This document shows positions 37,409-49,649 of a stretch of DNA of 64,000 bases, one piece after another. The DNA is from Epiperipatus broadwayi (taxonomy: Eukaryota > Onychophora > Udeonychophora > Euonychophora > Peripatidae): the NCBI GenBank assembly GCA_028023455.1, contig JAQFVV010000001.1, positions 27,627,567 to 27,691,566 on the forward strand, given 5' to 3'. Position 1 is the first letter of the stretch. Each line of letters opens with the position of its first letter. The translations under genes and the position numbers were made by a program. The notes below the pieces were generated by a model. That model was not told the origin of the DNA. It did no database searches and saw nothing but the letters and a program-made list of their open reading frames with translations.

Positions 37409-38329
37409 CTCAAATTATGTCTTTTACATATACAACTGTGAAAATCTTCATTTCAATATATATGGATATATATATATATCCACACACAGAATCATTAAAT
37501 TATTTCTCTGTGCATGAATTGTATGTGTGTATGTGAGAGTTTACATTTTTCAAGCATTAGTTGAATCAGTAAAAATGTTTTTTAATACAGAGGCAAGTTA
37601 TACGTTTAATTAAAAAAATTTTTTTTCCCAACAAACTTATTACAACTTTAGTTCTAATTCATAAAGCATGAAGAAATTTATTTAGATATTTTATCTATTA
37701 AGTTGATTTTTTTCGCTAGCATGTTTGTTACAAATGTTTTTAAAAACAAGAAAATTATAATTGATAATAAGTAAATCTAGTTTGATTTTCCAATTATTGT
37801 ATAAAAAAAATAGTAAAAAATGAAGTAAAGATTAATTAGTGTTTTAAATTTTAAAATATGTTAGTTAATTAGCAAACCGTTTTGTCTCATTAATTTCAAT
37901 AAAAATATATAGAGAAAAAAATCGTTTTTTTTTTTTTAATTAAAGAGTGTTATTAGAGTCGATGTAACAAGTTATGTAGATTTATTTTTCTGTAGGTCAC
38001 TAAAGGATTTGCACAGAAGAAAAAAAAACTGACTCGGTATTTGATTCAAAATTTTGGTAAATGCTTTCAGTTCTGAATGATATCCTTCATATCCTTTTCT
38101 AATTATTTTATGTGTCTATAATGTAATATAATATGACTGAAGAAGAATAAGTTTATTCCAAAGTTGTCTAAAATTACCGATGCAATATTTTTAGCAATTA
38201 TCACATAAAAGTACGTATCAAAATTTCCAGAAAACTTTAAAAAGATTTCATAATTTAAGGTATTATTCATCAGATAAAACATTTTTTAGAACATAACTTA
38301 CTGTTCGGTTAGCTGTACTATGCTGCTAG

Positions 38330-39430
38330 GTGACGCTGCAGATTACTATAACAACAAATATTGGAAGCACTTGTGCAGTAGCATTCATTATAAATAAAAC
38401 ATGAAAAACACATTAAGAAGTCTGATAGCAATCAGAAAAATTGCAAGAATAGGCATTCAACTTAATGGAAAATACAAACATAAATAATCCAGATTTATGC
38501 TTCATAACGTTCTGCATTGTGATGGAAAAGTAAAAGATTTTTAATATGGTTATACAAAATGCTTTTGATCAGAACAAACAATACTTTAAAATTATCACAG
38601 AAGAATTTAACGCTAAAGTGTGTAAACGAATGGATAATGAAAGTGTTGTGAGTTAATTTGATTATGTTAATAGAAATTGCAAAGAACACAGTCATATATT
38701 ATTTCCAGAAAAAACTATGTATTATAATTTTTTTCATTGGGAAAAATGTTAAATGGAAATAAACAAAGAACATTACTCCTGAAGGTAAAAAAATTATATT
38801 TTGCTTAACATAAAATATATATTTAAAGACTATAATGTTCTTAAAAAAATTCAACCAGGAAGTGATCATTGGTTAGTGAGATGTAAGATATGCATTAATG
38901 CATAATTATACGGATAAAATTATTAAGAAAAACAATATTAACGGTTAACATTACTAATCTTCAGAAACACTTTCATAAATTTAAATCCAGAACTTGAAAA
39001 TTGTTTTATAATATTAACAGAATTTGAAAATGGTTCAAACATAAATGAAATGATATACTATGAAAAATATCAAAAATATAAATGGTAGAAAAAGGTAGCA
39101 ATTAATCAGTAATTTTTTATTAAGTCAAGACATTATATGCTGCAAAAAAAGGAATGTGAAAATATTTTTAAAGAATCTATTAAGAGGAATTGGATGTCTA
39201 GACTTTTGTGAAATGATATGAAAAACTGTTAATAATAATGTAAGAAAATATAATTGTGATTTGGCAATAAAACTTATGAAAAAAAAAAAAAGTCTCAAAA
39301 ATGTAAAACAACATTTTGATATTGGAAGAAAAGTTTTTTGAAAAAAAAAAGAAACATGAAGTATTATTAAAAGAAGATATGACATCATGAAATTTATAAA
39401 AGACTTCTCTAAAGAATTGTAAAACTTACA
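38330..39430 (+). mobile_element. RTE-family LINE fragment, copy C (endonuclease to pre-RT)
   Basis: Aligns with 46430-47585 of copy D: GTAGCATTCATTATAAATAAA, GCTTTTGATCAGA(A/G)TAAACAA, GAATTTAACGCTA (where D has the GDFNAR codons), GACTATAATGTTCT and GAAGATATGACATCAT. It lacks the short repeat that D carries and so serves as an empty-site reference. All frames are broken, and the RT half is missing. Confidence 0.75.
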
Positions 39431-39746
39431 TGTTTTCTTCTTTTTGCAGAAATAACTTAATATTATTTTTTAAAAACAATTTAATAAGTTAACTAAGAAA
39501 TAAAAAAGGAAACAAATTTAGAAAATAATCATGTGACAAACCTAAAAGTTTACACATTGATCAATGTTGATAATTATTAGTCCTATATTTTTTAAAATAA
39601 TAATTTATTTAATGGAAGTGAGTTATTCCCTTACAATAAACAAATTCTAAAACACATTTTACAAGAAAAAACAAACAAACTATCATTTAAAAATTTCTTT
39701 CTCGTTTCTTTGATGGCATCTTGAACCAGTACAAAAGTATTTTTCA

Positions 39747-39987
39747 GCATCACATGATCACCATTCTTTATGCTTACACAGTTGTTTATGCATAAGATCC
39801 TAACATCTAGGTGAAGGGTACTCGGATCTGAAGCTCCATATTCATAAAAGCCACAAGCAAGAAACTAGTTGGGATATTGGATTAGTAGGTACTAGAGAGG
39901 GATTTTATGCACAAACCTTCTGAATTCATTGATTATTCTAACTTGTATTGAGTGACACTACTGTATTTAGAGTTTTGCCTCTGTGTT
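39747..39987. repeat. Foldback SINE/MITE-like repeat, copy 3, with 12-bp target duplication
   Basis: Contains CATCACATGATCACCATTCTTTATG at one end and GAGTTTTGCCTCTGTGTT at the other, with GATATTGGATTAGTAGG and TTCATTGATTATTCT between, all matching copy 2. It is flanked by identical AAGTATTTTTCA at 39735-39746 and 39988-39999. It is asymmetric: the outer arm on the ATCACATG side is partly lost. Confidence 0.88.
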
Positions 39988-39999
39988 AAGTATTTTTCA

Positions 40000-42900
40000 A
40001 CAAATTACCAAAAGAAAAATATTTAACAATCCCAATTATTACATTCTTTGTAAAATAACATAAATGTATTTGGTATCTAGTCTGCAATACTGTGTTTTAT
40101 TATGTCTTTTTTTCAGTTCTTCTTTTGTAGTGGATAGGTTGCAGGTTTCTGTTTAACAATTATTTTTATTTCCAGGTAACAACAACTGAGATAATCATAA
40201 TTTTGAATGGATTGATATATAAGATTAATTAATTACTTCTGTCATTCTTTTAAGGAAATTGGTTACATAGTTTGGTCAGTAAATGATCAGCTTTTGTTAA
40301 AAGCTTAGCACTTAGTTTTTGTAAACCCTTTACTATTATACTGCTTTTGAAAAATAATTTTTAAGTAAATAAGATTAAGATGAATTTAACATCAGGCTTT
40401 CAAGATAAGCTTTTGGGTATCCTCTTAATCACACCGAACTTCTAACAAATGCTAATGCCTACATTATATTTTGCAAAACATTTCTGATACCAATTTTCCA
40501 TCTAATCACACAGTTCTCTCAGAAATTATTGCATTGTGTCTTGACCAATTGATTTTTTTATAAGAAGGAATCTCTTTTTTTCCTTTAAAAGTTTATATTT
40601 ATTTATTAATTTGAAACACTTCTTTAGAAATAAATCCTTGTTGTTGCTGTTCATTTTTAATTAACTGAAAACAAAATATTCTATTTATTCACTTATTTTA
40701 AAAACGCACTTCATTTCTTAAAAGAAAAAATCTAAACCCTTTTTAATTTGTTGATAAACTTTTATAAAAAGAATCTTAATATTCTGTCTTTTTTTAAAAT
40801 TGATGAATACCTTTTAAAGATTTTAATTTGGAACTTTTTTTATTTCAAAAAGTAAATAGATGAAAGTAGCAAGAAAAAAAATCCCACTAATATTTTCTTT
40901 TTTGAAATCAAACCTATTGAAAATTATACGTTATTTATTATTAGTAGGTTTTAAATTTCTCTAATTATTATTTCATATATGTAAATTTTTTAATAATTTT
41001 AATCTATCTACATTACTGTTAAATAATTAATTATGCTGAAAGCAACATGATATATATATATATATATATATATTCTAACCTTCTAAATAAATTAATTATC
41101 ATGACAACATACATAGCCATCGATAGTTGGACATTTCTAACCTATAAAAACATAAATAAACTTATTAACTCAACCTATATAATATTTCTAACCTTCTAAT
41201 ATTAGTAAGCTTAATATAGGTTAAGCTAAATACATCAATCGCCTCTATAATTAGGCGTCTCATTTTCTAACCTAATAAAGTATATTCTCGGTGATCTGCA
41301 AGCTCACCAATGTGCATACTCAGCCTAGCTCAGTGGTCGGTTAGTTGTAAGAAGATTCAGCTGCAGATATATGCAGTTAAGATAAAGAAAGAAATTAAAA
41401 TCATAAAACAAATTATCATTAGTAAAATAAATATCTTGGGAAGATAGAAAAAAAACTGTCATCAAGCCCTAATTAAAAATTTAAACTAAAATAATATCCT
41501 CTCTTTACCAAAAACACATTCTCTGAGCTATAAGTATTTGCACTTTTATACACTGATGATAACTTTTCATGTTCTTGTTAATGTTACCAAAGTAAAATAT
41601 ATATTCACTATTGCCAATATGATCTGAAAATACTTTTCTTATAGCACAATTATAAGTTAAACTCTTTTAAGCCATGCTACAATTGTAATATCAATAATAA
41701 TTGATCACTTCTTCATTAAAGAATAATTATAATGACAATAATAATCTCAGGGTTTCTTTGTTTAATTTAGGAAAATGCGTGACAGTACTGTGCTGTCACA
41801 TATGACTGGCATTCTGGTTGGCTATAGGAAACATTTACTTTACTTCAAAGTCAATGTGTCTTCATATCTCATAGCAACTACTATATTATTTAAAGAGATG
41901 ATAATTATACTCAATAATGACATACAATTTTGAATAATACAGCCCTTTTATCCAGAATCTCAGCCAGAATAATAAAAAGACAAGGGTGCTTTTTGTGTCC
42001 TTCCATCATCCATCACAACGCAATAAATTAACTAAGACTTATTACTTTGAGAATTTAACTAAATGTGAATGGAATAATGTGCAGTCAGAGTTTGGGAATA
42101 AATTCATTTTTACACTTACATAATGTTTAGTCTGAAGTTTACAATTCCACAAATAATTCTCATTAAAATAAAATGAAATGAAATATTCCTATCTGCTTAA
42201 ATTTGTCTATCTGGTATATTAAGTTTTTGAGAGTTTGAAATGATTTCGGACTCAAGAAAAGGTTTTGCAAATATTGTGCAAACACACTTATATTTAGCAC
42301 ATAAAAAAGGAATCTACAATAAATATTGACAGGACTATAATTTATTACTATTACAGACAAAAAAATATACAAATTTATTAAATAATCTCACACTGATACA
42401 AAACATAAACCAACATTAATCTGTCTATTGTTTAGGTATAGATTAAAATTATAACTTCACCTGTTTGCAATCATGCGAATTGACTAACTAAAAAGTACAT
42501 CTCATTTACCAATACACTAATTTATAAGTTTGGTAAACTTTCTATAAGCTTTTACTTAAAGTTATTGACTAACTATTTTTGTTTTTAATTGATTAATATT
42601 ATTATATGAAATACGCAAAATACTAAATTTATTTCTAATAAATTTTATTAAGTTATGGGTTTTAATTGAACAACCTATTCTAATTATGGGTCATTTATCA
42701 GAAGTCGCACTCACCATCTTACATTTAACTTAATGTTAACTTAAATTACGATAAATATTTTATTCATAAGTGTAATTTAAACTATGAATATTATGTAATT
42801 ATTAACTAACATTAAACATTGCGTTTGAATATTCCTCCAGCAAATAAGCGTTTTAAATTACACAATTTTAACTTACTTTCTCCATTGATTTGCTTGTCAA

Positions 42901-45900
42901 CTACTAGCAAGATTCAGCAGCACAATACAGATATTGATGTCAGTTACTAAGGCGCTATTGATACTAAAGTGCACCTTGAGGAACTAACACCTCAAACCTA
43001 ACATTTATCCTTGCCCTAACTTTTAAAACAAAGCACAATAATCAACACCTTCTATGGTAGAACTATCTTTATATTCACATGAGGAATGCAGAATAACAAC
43101 GAATGTCTGCAGAATAAACTACTACACTAAAGTATTTTGGTGGTTTCTTGCCTCTTACTCAGCAAAACGAACACATACCAAGTATAATCCTCTCCTGGGA
43201 TTTAAACAAATTAAGCATCCTAAATGCTATTTAAACTCTTGATCGTTCTATTCATGAGAATCGATCACATGGGCTATCAAACATACCCTAATCTTATATC
43301 TAAAACTATTCCTCTTATGCAACAATAAAGTATTTTGGGGAGATCATTTTCATCCCACAAAATGAAATACATTAAAAGTATTACATATGCTGATATTAAG
43401 CATATATCAACTCTACATTTAGGCAAGATAAGAAAACACACTAATCATAATAAACCTATGTTACAATGTATACTTCGATCAATATCTGAAATCAATGGAC
43501 ATGACAGGAAAAAAGAGTAATAATTTTAATTTTAATGAAGGAACATTCAAAAAGTAATTGGTAGCATACTATCTTAAACCAAATGAAGTGGATGTGTTAT
43601 TAAAGAATAAATGGGACTAAATTTCTTAATTAATATAGTATAAATTCTGTTCAAACTTTAAACAAGAAATATCTTGTTATAGCATTTTTTTTCCAGTTAC
43701 TTCTGATAATTTTAATATTTATTTTTCCCGTTAAATATCTAAAATATTTTTCTTTTACGTACCTAACATGCAAAGTTTATATCTACAATTGCATGTAATA
43801 AATCAAATATATTTTATAGATTTTTCTTAGTATTAAATATAAACTTAACCCAGAATAATTATAGTAAGACATACCTTTGTCATTACAAGATCATTAAAAT
43901 ATTATTTGACCGATACAGACTTTAACCTATGTTGATATAAAAAAAACATATAATTTTATAAATTAGTTTTTCAAAAAAAAAAAAAAAAAATTAAATAAAC
44001 AAATGCATATTATCTCATTAGCAAAATATTTTTCTGTGAGCGCTTAGTCCAGGTGAAGAGTTTTCATCCGGTCGCATTTTACAAAGCATTTTAAAGTAAT
44101 AAACACATTTTTTTTTTTTAATGAAAAGTTTTCTTTTATTTAGCATTTCTAATAATAATCAGGTAAAGAAAATTATAGCAGAACTGAAGATTAATTCTCA
44201 TTTGAATTAAACTACTAAAATTTTGGGATAAAAAAAAACGAATATTCTAACATAGACGAATATTTTACCATAGACGATAAACGTACACCTTTTTTTTTAT
44301 TATTGACTACACGTATAATTAGCTAGCTTACTTATGGGCGAAAATGCGCACTTTTCCAGAGATTATTACGAGAATCACTGTAGTTGACTTATATTATATA
44401 TGAAGTTTTAACAATTTCACTTGGTGTATAGTACAATATATAACTTGGTTTTATTTTTAAGTCATTGAAGGTATATAATTTCCGTTCACAACTTTAGAAT
44501 TTGATTTTCCAATAGTTTTTTTTTTTTCGTAAGAATACACGTATATGATTTCCCATTTATTTCAAAAGAGTGGTTCTTTTTCTATAACAAAAAAAAATGC
44601 AGGTGTATGTGCAGCTTAATATTATTATGATTATTAATTATTATTATCATTTTTAAATAATTCTTGGTGAATAAAAACATATTTTAATGTATATAATGGC
44701 ATTATTTTTAAATGCAGACAAGATACTTAGAAAGAGCGCTCAAATGTTTTTAGTTCATCTTCCTTTGCTTCTTAATATATCTTTCAATTATTTTTTTCCT
44801 ATATCAAGAAAATATTAATAAATGACAATAAGTTACTAAATAATTATTTCCCACTTGGAAATTATTTGTTTTCCTTAATTTAGACACAATAAGATTTTTC
44901 CTGATTCTTTTAGTTAATTCTTTCATTTTAACTTGTTGAAAACTTTAAATTTCGTGTGAGACAATAAATTTTAAATGTAGAAGGTTTTTAAAGTGTAGAG
45001 AATAGCATAAAAAGTTGCAGAATGCCTTACCAGAGGATTTATTCTTCAGTCATAAATAAAATCTTCATTATCTTGCCAATTTTTGTTTAAAAACTAAAAA
45101 AAAAAAAAAATCGTATAAAATTTTGTACTGTTCAACCTTTTAAGACTAGAAGACTATCTAAAAAAATGATTGGAGTATCCAATTCGTCATTTTTTTTACC
45201 TCTAGCGACCTCTTTCAAGAAAAACAATAATCATTTGATTATAACATAAACAAAAGAAAAAAAAACTTATTACAATCATATAGTTTTCAGTATTATTTAA
45301 ATGGATTACAAAGTAGTTTGACAATGAAAATAATAAATACATTTAATTAACAATAATTATCAGTGATTTCAATTCTTCATAAATTATTTTCTACAAACGA
45401 ATTTACCAGAAGTTACTGTTCTTTAGGATAAGACATCTTAAAATTATTTAATTGATATTTATGTTTTTTTCTTTTCTACCCATCTAAAAATTAACTACTG
45501 TTTATGATATTTGTTTTACATTATATTAATTTGCTCTAATAAACAATATCTTAATTAAATTATTCATGTTTTTTTAAAAATATGATATTGCATTAGGAAA
45601 TCTATTAGTTATTCACTCAAACCATGCTTAGGTGAGTGAATAGCACACTTTATTAACCAATTATTACTATTGTTATTTTATCTTTTTATTTTTCTTAAAG
45701 AATAGCATTGATTTCATGCAGAAATAATGCTAAATAAAACCAAGTGCCAAAAACACAGGGTTACAGTATATATATAAGAAGTTTGCTATTAACTGAAAGG
45801 AGAACCTTTAATTCCTCTTCGAGGCCTTAAAGGAACTGAGCAGGGCAAATTCCTGACGTTCATTCCATATGTTCTTCTCATTGCAGCAGTTATTACTATG

Positions 45901-46229
45901 TGATTATTCATATAGCATACGAACATGGATGGACTGCTCACCAACATGCAGTAGTCACTGTGGTGAGTTTATTGGCTATTTACCTCTGAGTTTTAGATCA
46001 AGAAACACCATGGTCTTTCTTCTCAGTTGCATTATAAGGCAGAATAAATAATGTGTAAATAATAAATATTTTTCCAGTAGATATATACAATCATGACAGA
46101 CAAAAATAATTCATGGTGCTTATTCCAAGGAGACTGTAAAGTTACCAACAAAAGCAGCAGTGATGTGGTCAAAGGTAGAGGGTGCTAAAAATTCCCTGAT
46201 TGTGAACCCAGGCTGCCATTTGATGATGT
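40000..46229. other. Intergenic DNA, no gene supported
   Basis: Mostly AT-rich. 41040-41420 has several small perfect hairpins and four TTCTAACCT repeats. Frames at 43054-43242 and 43335-43520 have no recognisable motif. 45770-46060 is more complex but unassigned. A short (TA)n lies at about 41049-41072. Confidence 0.45.
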
Positions 46230-46279
46230 CTTTTTATTTAGGTACTTCTAACTGAAGATCACTTTCAAGTGAAGGAAGA

Positions 46280-46528
46280 TTGCAAGAGTTAGAAAAAGAA
46301 CTGTCTTATATTAAATGGGACATTATTGGACTTTGTGAAGTTAGAAAAAAAGGTGAAGAGTCAATTGGTTTAAAAAGTGGATATGTACTCTATTATAAAG
46401 GCACAAATATTGAAAATACAAGTGGAGTAGGATTCATTATAAATAAAAAATGGAAGAATAACATTGTGGAGATTGATGGTGTATGGGACAGAGTGGCAAG
46501 TTTAGTTATACAACTTAATAGCAGATAA
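46280..46528 (+). pseudogene. RTE endonuclease, N-terminal half
   Basis: The 82-residue frame KWDIIGLCEVRKKGEE carries the catalytic Glu (CEVR), and GVGFIINKKW is the next strand of the EEP fold. The protein stops at 46528 exactly where the foldback repeat begins, so the insertion terminates it. Confidence 0.85.
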
Positions 46529-46614
46529 CCACTAAACATCACATGATCACTATCTCATACTACTATATGGAGATGGCACTACTATATGGAGAGTGTTGTT
46601 TTGTTTTGAATTGT
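46528..46614. repeat. Foldback SINE/MITE-like repeat, copy 4, internally deleted, with 13-bp target duplication
   Basis: An 87-bp version with ACCACTAAACATCACATGATC at one end and ACTATATGGAGAGTGTTGTTTTG at the other. Identical 13-mers TTAATAGCAGATA lie at 46515-46527 and 46615-46627. RTE copy C shows the uninterrupted target. The segment ACTACTATATGGAGA is present twice in tandem inside it. Confidence 0.88.
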
Positions 46615-46697
46615 TTAATAGCAGATACCAAATGCAGATAATTTAGGTTTATACCCCAACAAGTTCTCATAGTGATGAAGTAGTAGAAGATTTTTAT

Positions 46698-47069
46698 GTG
46701 GATGTACAAACAGCTTTTGATCAGAGTAAACAACATTTTAAAATTGTTATGGGAGATTTTAATGCTAGAATTGGTAAACAAATGAAAGATAAAAGTGCTG
46801 TAGGTAATTTTGGTTATGGTAATAGAAATGACAGAGGACATAGACTTGTGGAGTTTGCAGAAAAAGAAAAACTTTATATTATGAATTCTTTTTTTGAGAA
46901 AAATGTTAAAAGGAAATGGACATGGAAGCATCCAAATGAAGGTACAGTAAAATTGGATTATATTTTGACTAACAGAAAATACATATTTAAAGATTGTAAT
47001 GTTCTACCTAAATTTAACACAGGAATAAGATACATGTTATGCAAAACTAGAGAGACAAAAAATATTTAA
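46698..47069 (+). pseudogene. RTE endonuclease, C-terminal half
   Basis: The 123-residue frame has VMGDFNARIG (catalytic Asp and Asn), RGHRLVEFAEKEKL, then WTWKHPNEGTVKLDYIL, all canonical for RTE endonucleases. The final Ser-Asp-His triad block that should follow NTG is absent: the reading is NTGIRYMLCKTR, so the catalytic His is gone and the enzyme is dead even apart from the insertion upstream. Confidence 0.85.
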
Positions 47070-48270
47070 AATAACAATATTTACAGTTGATATTCATAAT
47101 CTTCAGAAACACTGTAATGAATTTAAATTAGAACTTACAAATCGGTTTCAAGTATTACTAGATTTTGAACAAGATTCACATTTGAATGAAATTAATAAGA
47201 AAATGACTGAAACACTTTCAAAAACTGCAACAAAGATAACTGGTAGAAAAAAAGCAGCAATTGACCAATAAAGTTTCTACTGAGATTAAAGTATTTATTA
47301 AGAAAAAAAGGAGTATGAAGATATACAAAAATAATGTATTAAAAAGAAATGAATACCTCGAATTCTGTAAAATGGTGTGGAAAAGAGTTGAAATTAATAT
47401 AAAAAAGTATAACTGTAAGCTAGCAAGGAAAGCTATAGAAGTGAGTAAAAGGCTCAAGAGTGTAAAATAACATTTTGCTATTGGTAGGAAATTTATATCT
47501 GCAATAAGGAAAAAAAGATGGAACTATTACTAAAAAGAGAGATGACATCATAAGATGTCTAGAAGACTTCTATCAAGAATTATATAGTAATAAAAACAAG
47601 TACCTCCTATACCTACTGTATCTTCCCAATTGCCCAGAATTTTAAATAAAGAAGTGAGACATGCAATTAAATTTACGAAGAAAGAAAAGGATCCGGGCAA
47701 TGGTGGAATTGTAATTGATATATTAAAAAAAGCAGGTGAAGAAATATAACATTTTTTAGAAAAATTATATACCAAATGACTAAATGATACATATGTACCA
47801 GATAATTGGAATATTGCAGTATTAATATTAATATTTTAAAACGGTGATAAAAAGACATTAGAAATTACAGACCTATCAGCCTTTTACCAGTTTTATACCA
47901 AAATGTTACCAACATAATTAGTGCTTGTTTACAGGGAACATTGGATTTCCACCAACCAAGAGAACAAGCTAGATTTAAAAGTGGTTTTAGTACAGTAGAC
48001 CATAGCCAAGATATTAAGAGAAATTATAGAAAGGACAAATGAATATGAGTTTGCCATTATGCTTTGGATTTTTAGATTATGAAAAGGTATTTGATTCTAT
48101 AAACATTTTTTCAATGATTATAAGCATTGGATCATCAAGTATAGATCCAAGATATTATAATATTTTGAAGAATATTTATAAAAATGCAACAACAACAATT
48201 ATATTACATAATGACCCTAGGAAAATCAATATTGAGAAGGGTGTAAGATAATGACTCCATATCTCCAAAA
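47070..48270 (+). pseudogene. RTE linker and reverse transcriptase, first part, broken
   Basis: Pieces of the open frame remain at 47261-47470 and 48039-48251. The latter reads LPLCFGFLDYEKVFDSI then ILKNIYKNATTTIILHND, the RT block with the first catalytic Asp and the following helix. Frames between are interrupted at poly-A runs. Confidence 0.75.
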
Positions 48271-49615
48271 CTTTTTACAGCAGTGCTGCAAAAAGTATTT
48301 TGTGGATTAAAATGGGAATGTAAAGGAGTGAAAATAAATGGATATTATTTAAGTCACTTAGTTTTGCAGATGATGTAGTCGTTTTTCCAAATAATGCTTT
48401 AGAACTGCAGGAAATGTTGCAGGAGTTATCAGATGAAAATAGGAAAGTATGACTAAAGAAAAATGTTAAAATGTCTAAAGTAATGTTCAATGGATTTTCT
48501 CAAAATATGAAAATAAAGATTGATTATGATGAATTAGAAGAAGTTAACAGCTACAAATATCTTCGTCAGATTATTAATACAGGTAGAAACATTATGGTTG
48601 AAATTTTGGTAGAAATAACTTGATATTAAAAGAAAATATGCCTGTATGTTTGAAAAGAAAGGTTTTTAACGAATGTGTTTTACCAGTTCTTACTTATGGA
48701 TCTGAGACTTGAACACTTAATAGGAAAGCAATACAGAGAATTCAGACCACTCAAAGAAGTATGGAGACATGCATGTTAAGAGTAACAAGATGAGATTGAA
48801 AATACAATATATGGGTAAGAGAACAAACAGGTGTTATTGAACCTCATTGAAAAAATTAAAAGACTGAAGTGGAGTTGGGCTGGACATATTGCTAAGAGAG
48901 ATGATAATAGATGGACAATTGAAATCTTAAACTGGATCAAGAGATTGTAAACAACCAGAAAGAGACCACACATGAGATGGATGAATGAAATAAGAAGGTG
49001 TGCAGGGGTGATGTGGAGAAGAGAAGCTAAATATCGGAGAAGGTGGTTTGAACTTGGAGAGATCTTCATCCTTCAGTGGATTGATAATGGTTGATGATGT
49101 TATATATATGCAACTGATACTTTTATTTAAAATATTGTAGATAAAATTTATGTGAAGAAGTGAATGGACAACACCAATTAACAATGCAAATTAGTCATGT
49201 GATCTAGTAATAATAATATATTTCTTTGCCATTTTTGGTTTTGAAACTCAAAAATGAAGCACTTTTCTTTCGCACTCTAGCTAATAGAAGAATAGTAATA
49301 AATCAAATATTTGTACATTATATGCGCAAAAACTTGAATGTAATGTTTTTGAATATTCACATGTAAAGTATCCAATATAATATTTTTAATATTCACATTA
49401 ATTACCTCATCCAAACTGTTTTGTATATATATATTTAAAGATTTTCATAACCTTATACATGTAAACCTTGAAATAAAAACTTCTGCATATAAAATCTATC
49501 CAAAATATTAGCTATAATGTAAACAAAAAATAATTAATTAAAACGAACAATACAAACTAAAAGCATGTAAACTAGTAATGGCAATTGTATTTGTCTGAAC
49601 CATTTAATATATATA

Positions 49616-49649
49616 TTGAAACGAAAACCTCCAATCCCTTTCCGTTTCA
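49616..49649. repeat. Terminal hairpin, left end
   Basis: TTGAAACGAAAA, an 11-base loop, then TTTCCGTTTCA: an imperfect 11-12-bp stem right at the element end. One G to A change breaks the stem relative to the right end. Confidence 0.8.

Larger units (their letters stand above)
46230..49110 (+). mobile_element. RTE (CFDP2-like) LINE, copy D, best-preserved copy
   Basis: Reads in order through the endonuclease (46280-47069, interrupted by a short repeat), linker, RT and 3' domain. RT blocks are LPLCFGFLDYEKVFDSI (about 48050), then SFADDVVVF (about 48360-48386), the catalytic Asp-Asp, then WSWAGHIAKRDDNRWTI-like text (about 48875-48920), typical of the C terminus of RTE elements often mis-annotated as craniofacial development protein 2. 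It ends in GGATTGATAATGGTTGATGATG, a TGA-rich RTE-style 3' end. Several frameshifts and stops are present. It is the reference for copies A, B, C and E. Confidence 0.88.

Noticed and set aside
39125-39388. 87-codon minus-strand Phe/Leu-rich frame
   Set aside because: Antisense shadow of the A-rich RTE copy C.
41326-41336. tRNA gene suggested by a perfect A-box (TAGCTCAGTGG)
   Set aside because: No matching B-box, acceptor stem or anticodon arm could be found downstream.
43054-43520. Two frames of 61-62 codons of near-coding composition
   Set aside because: No recognisable motif, no similarity between them, no splice pattern that joins them convincingly.
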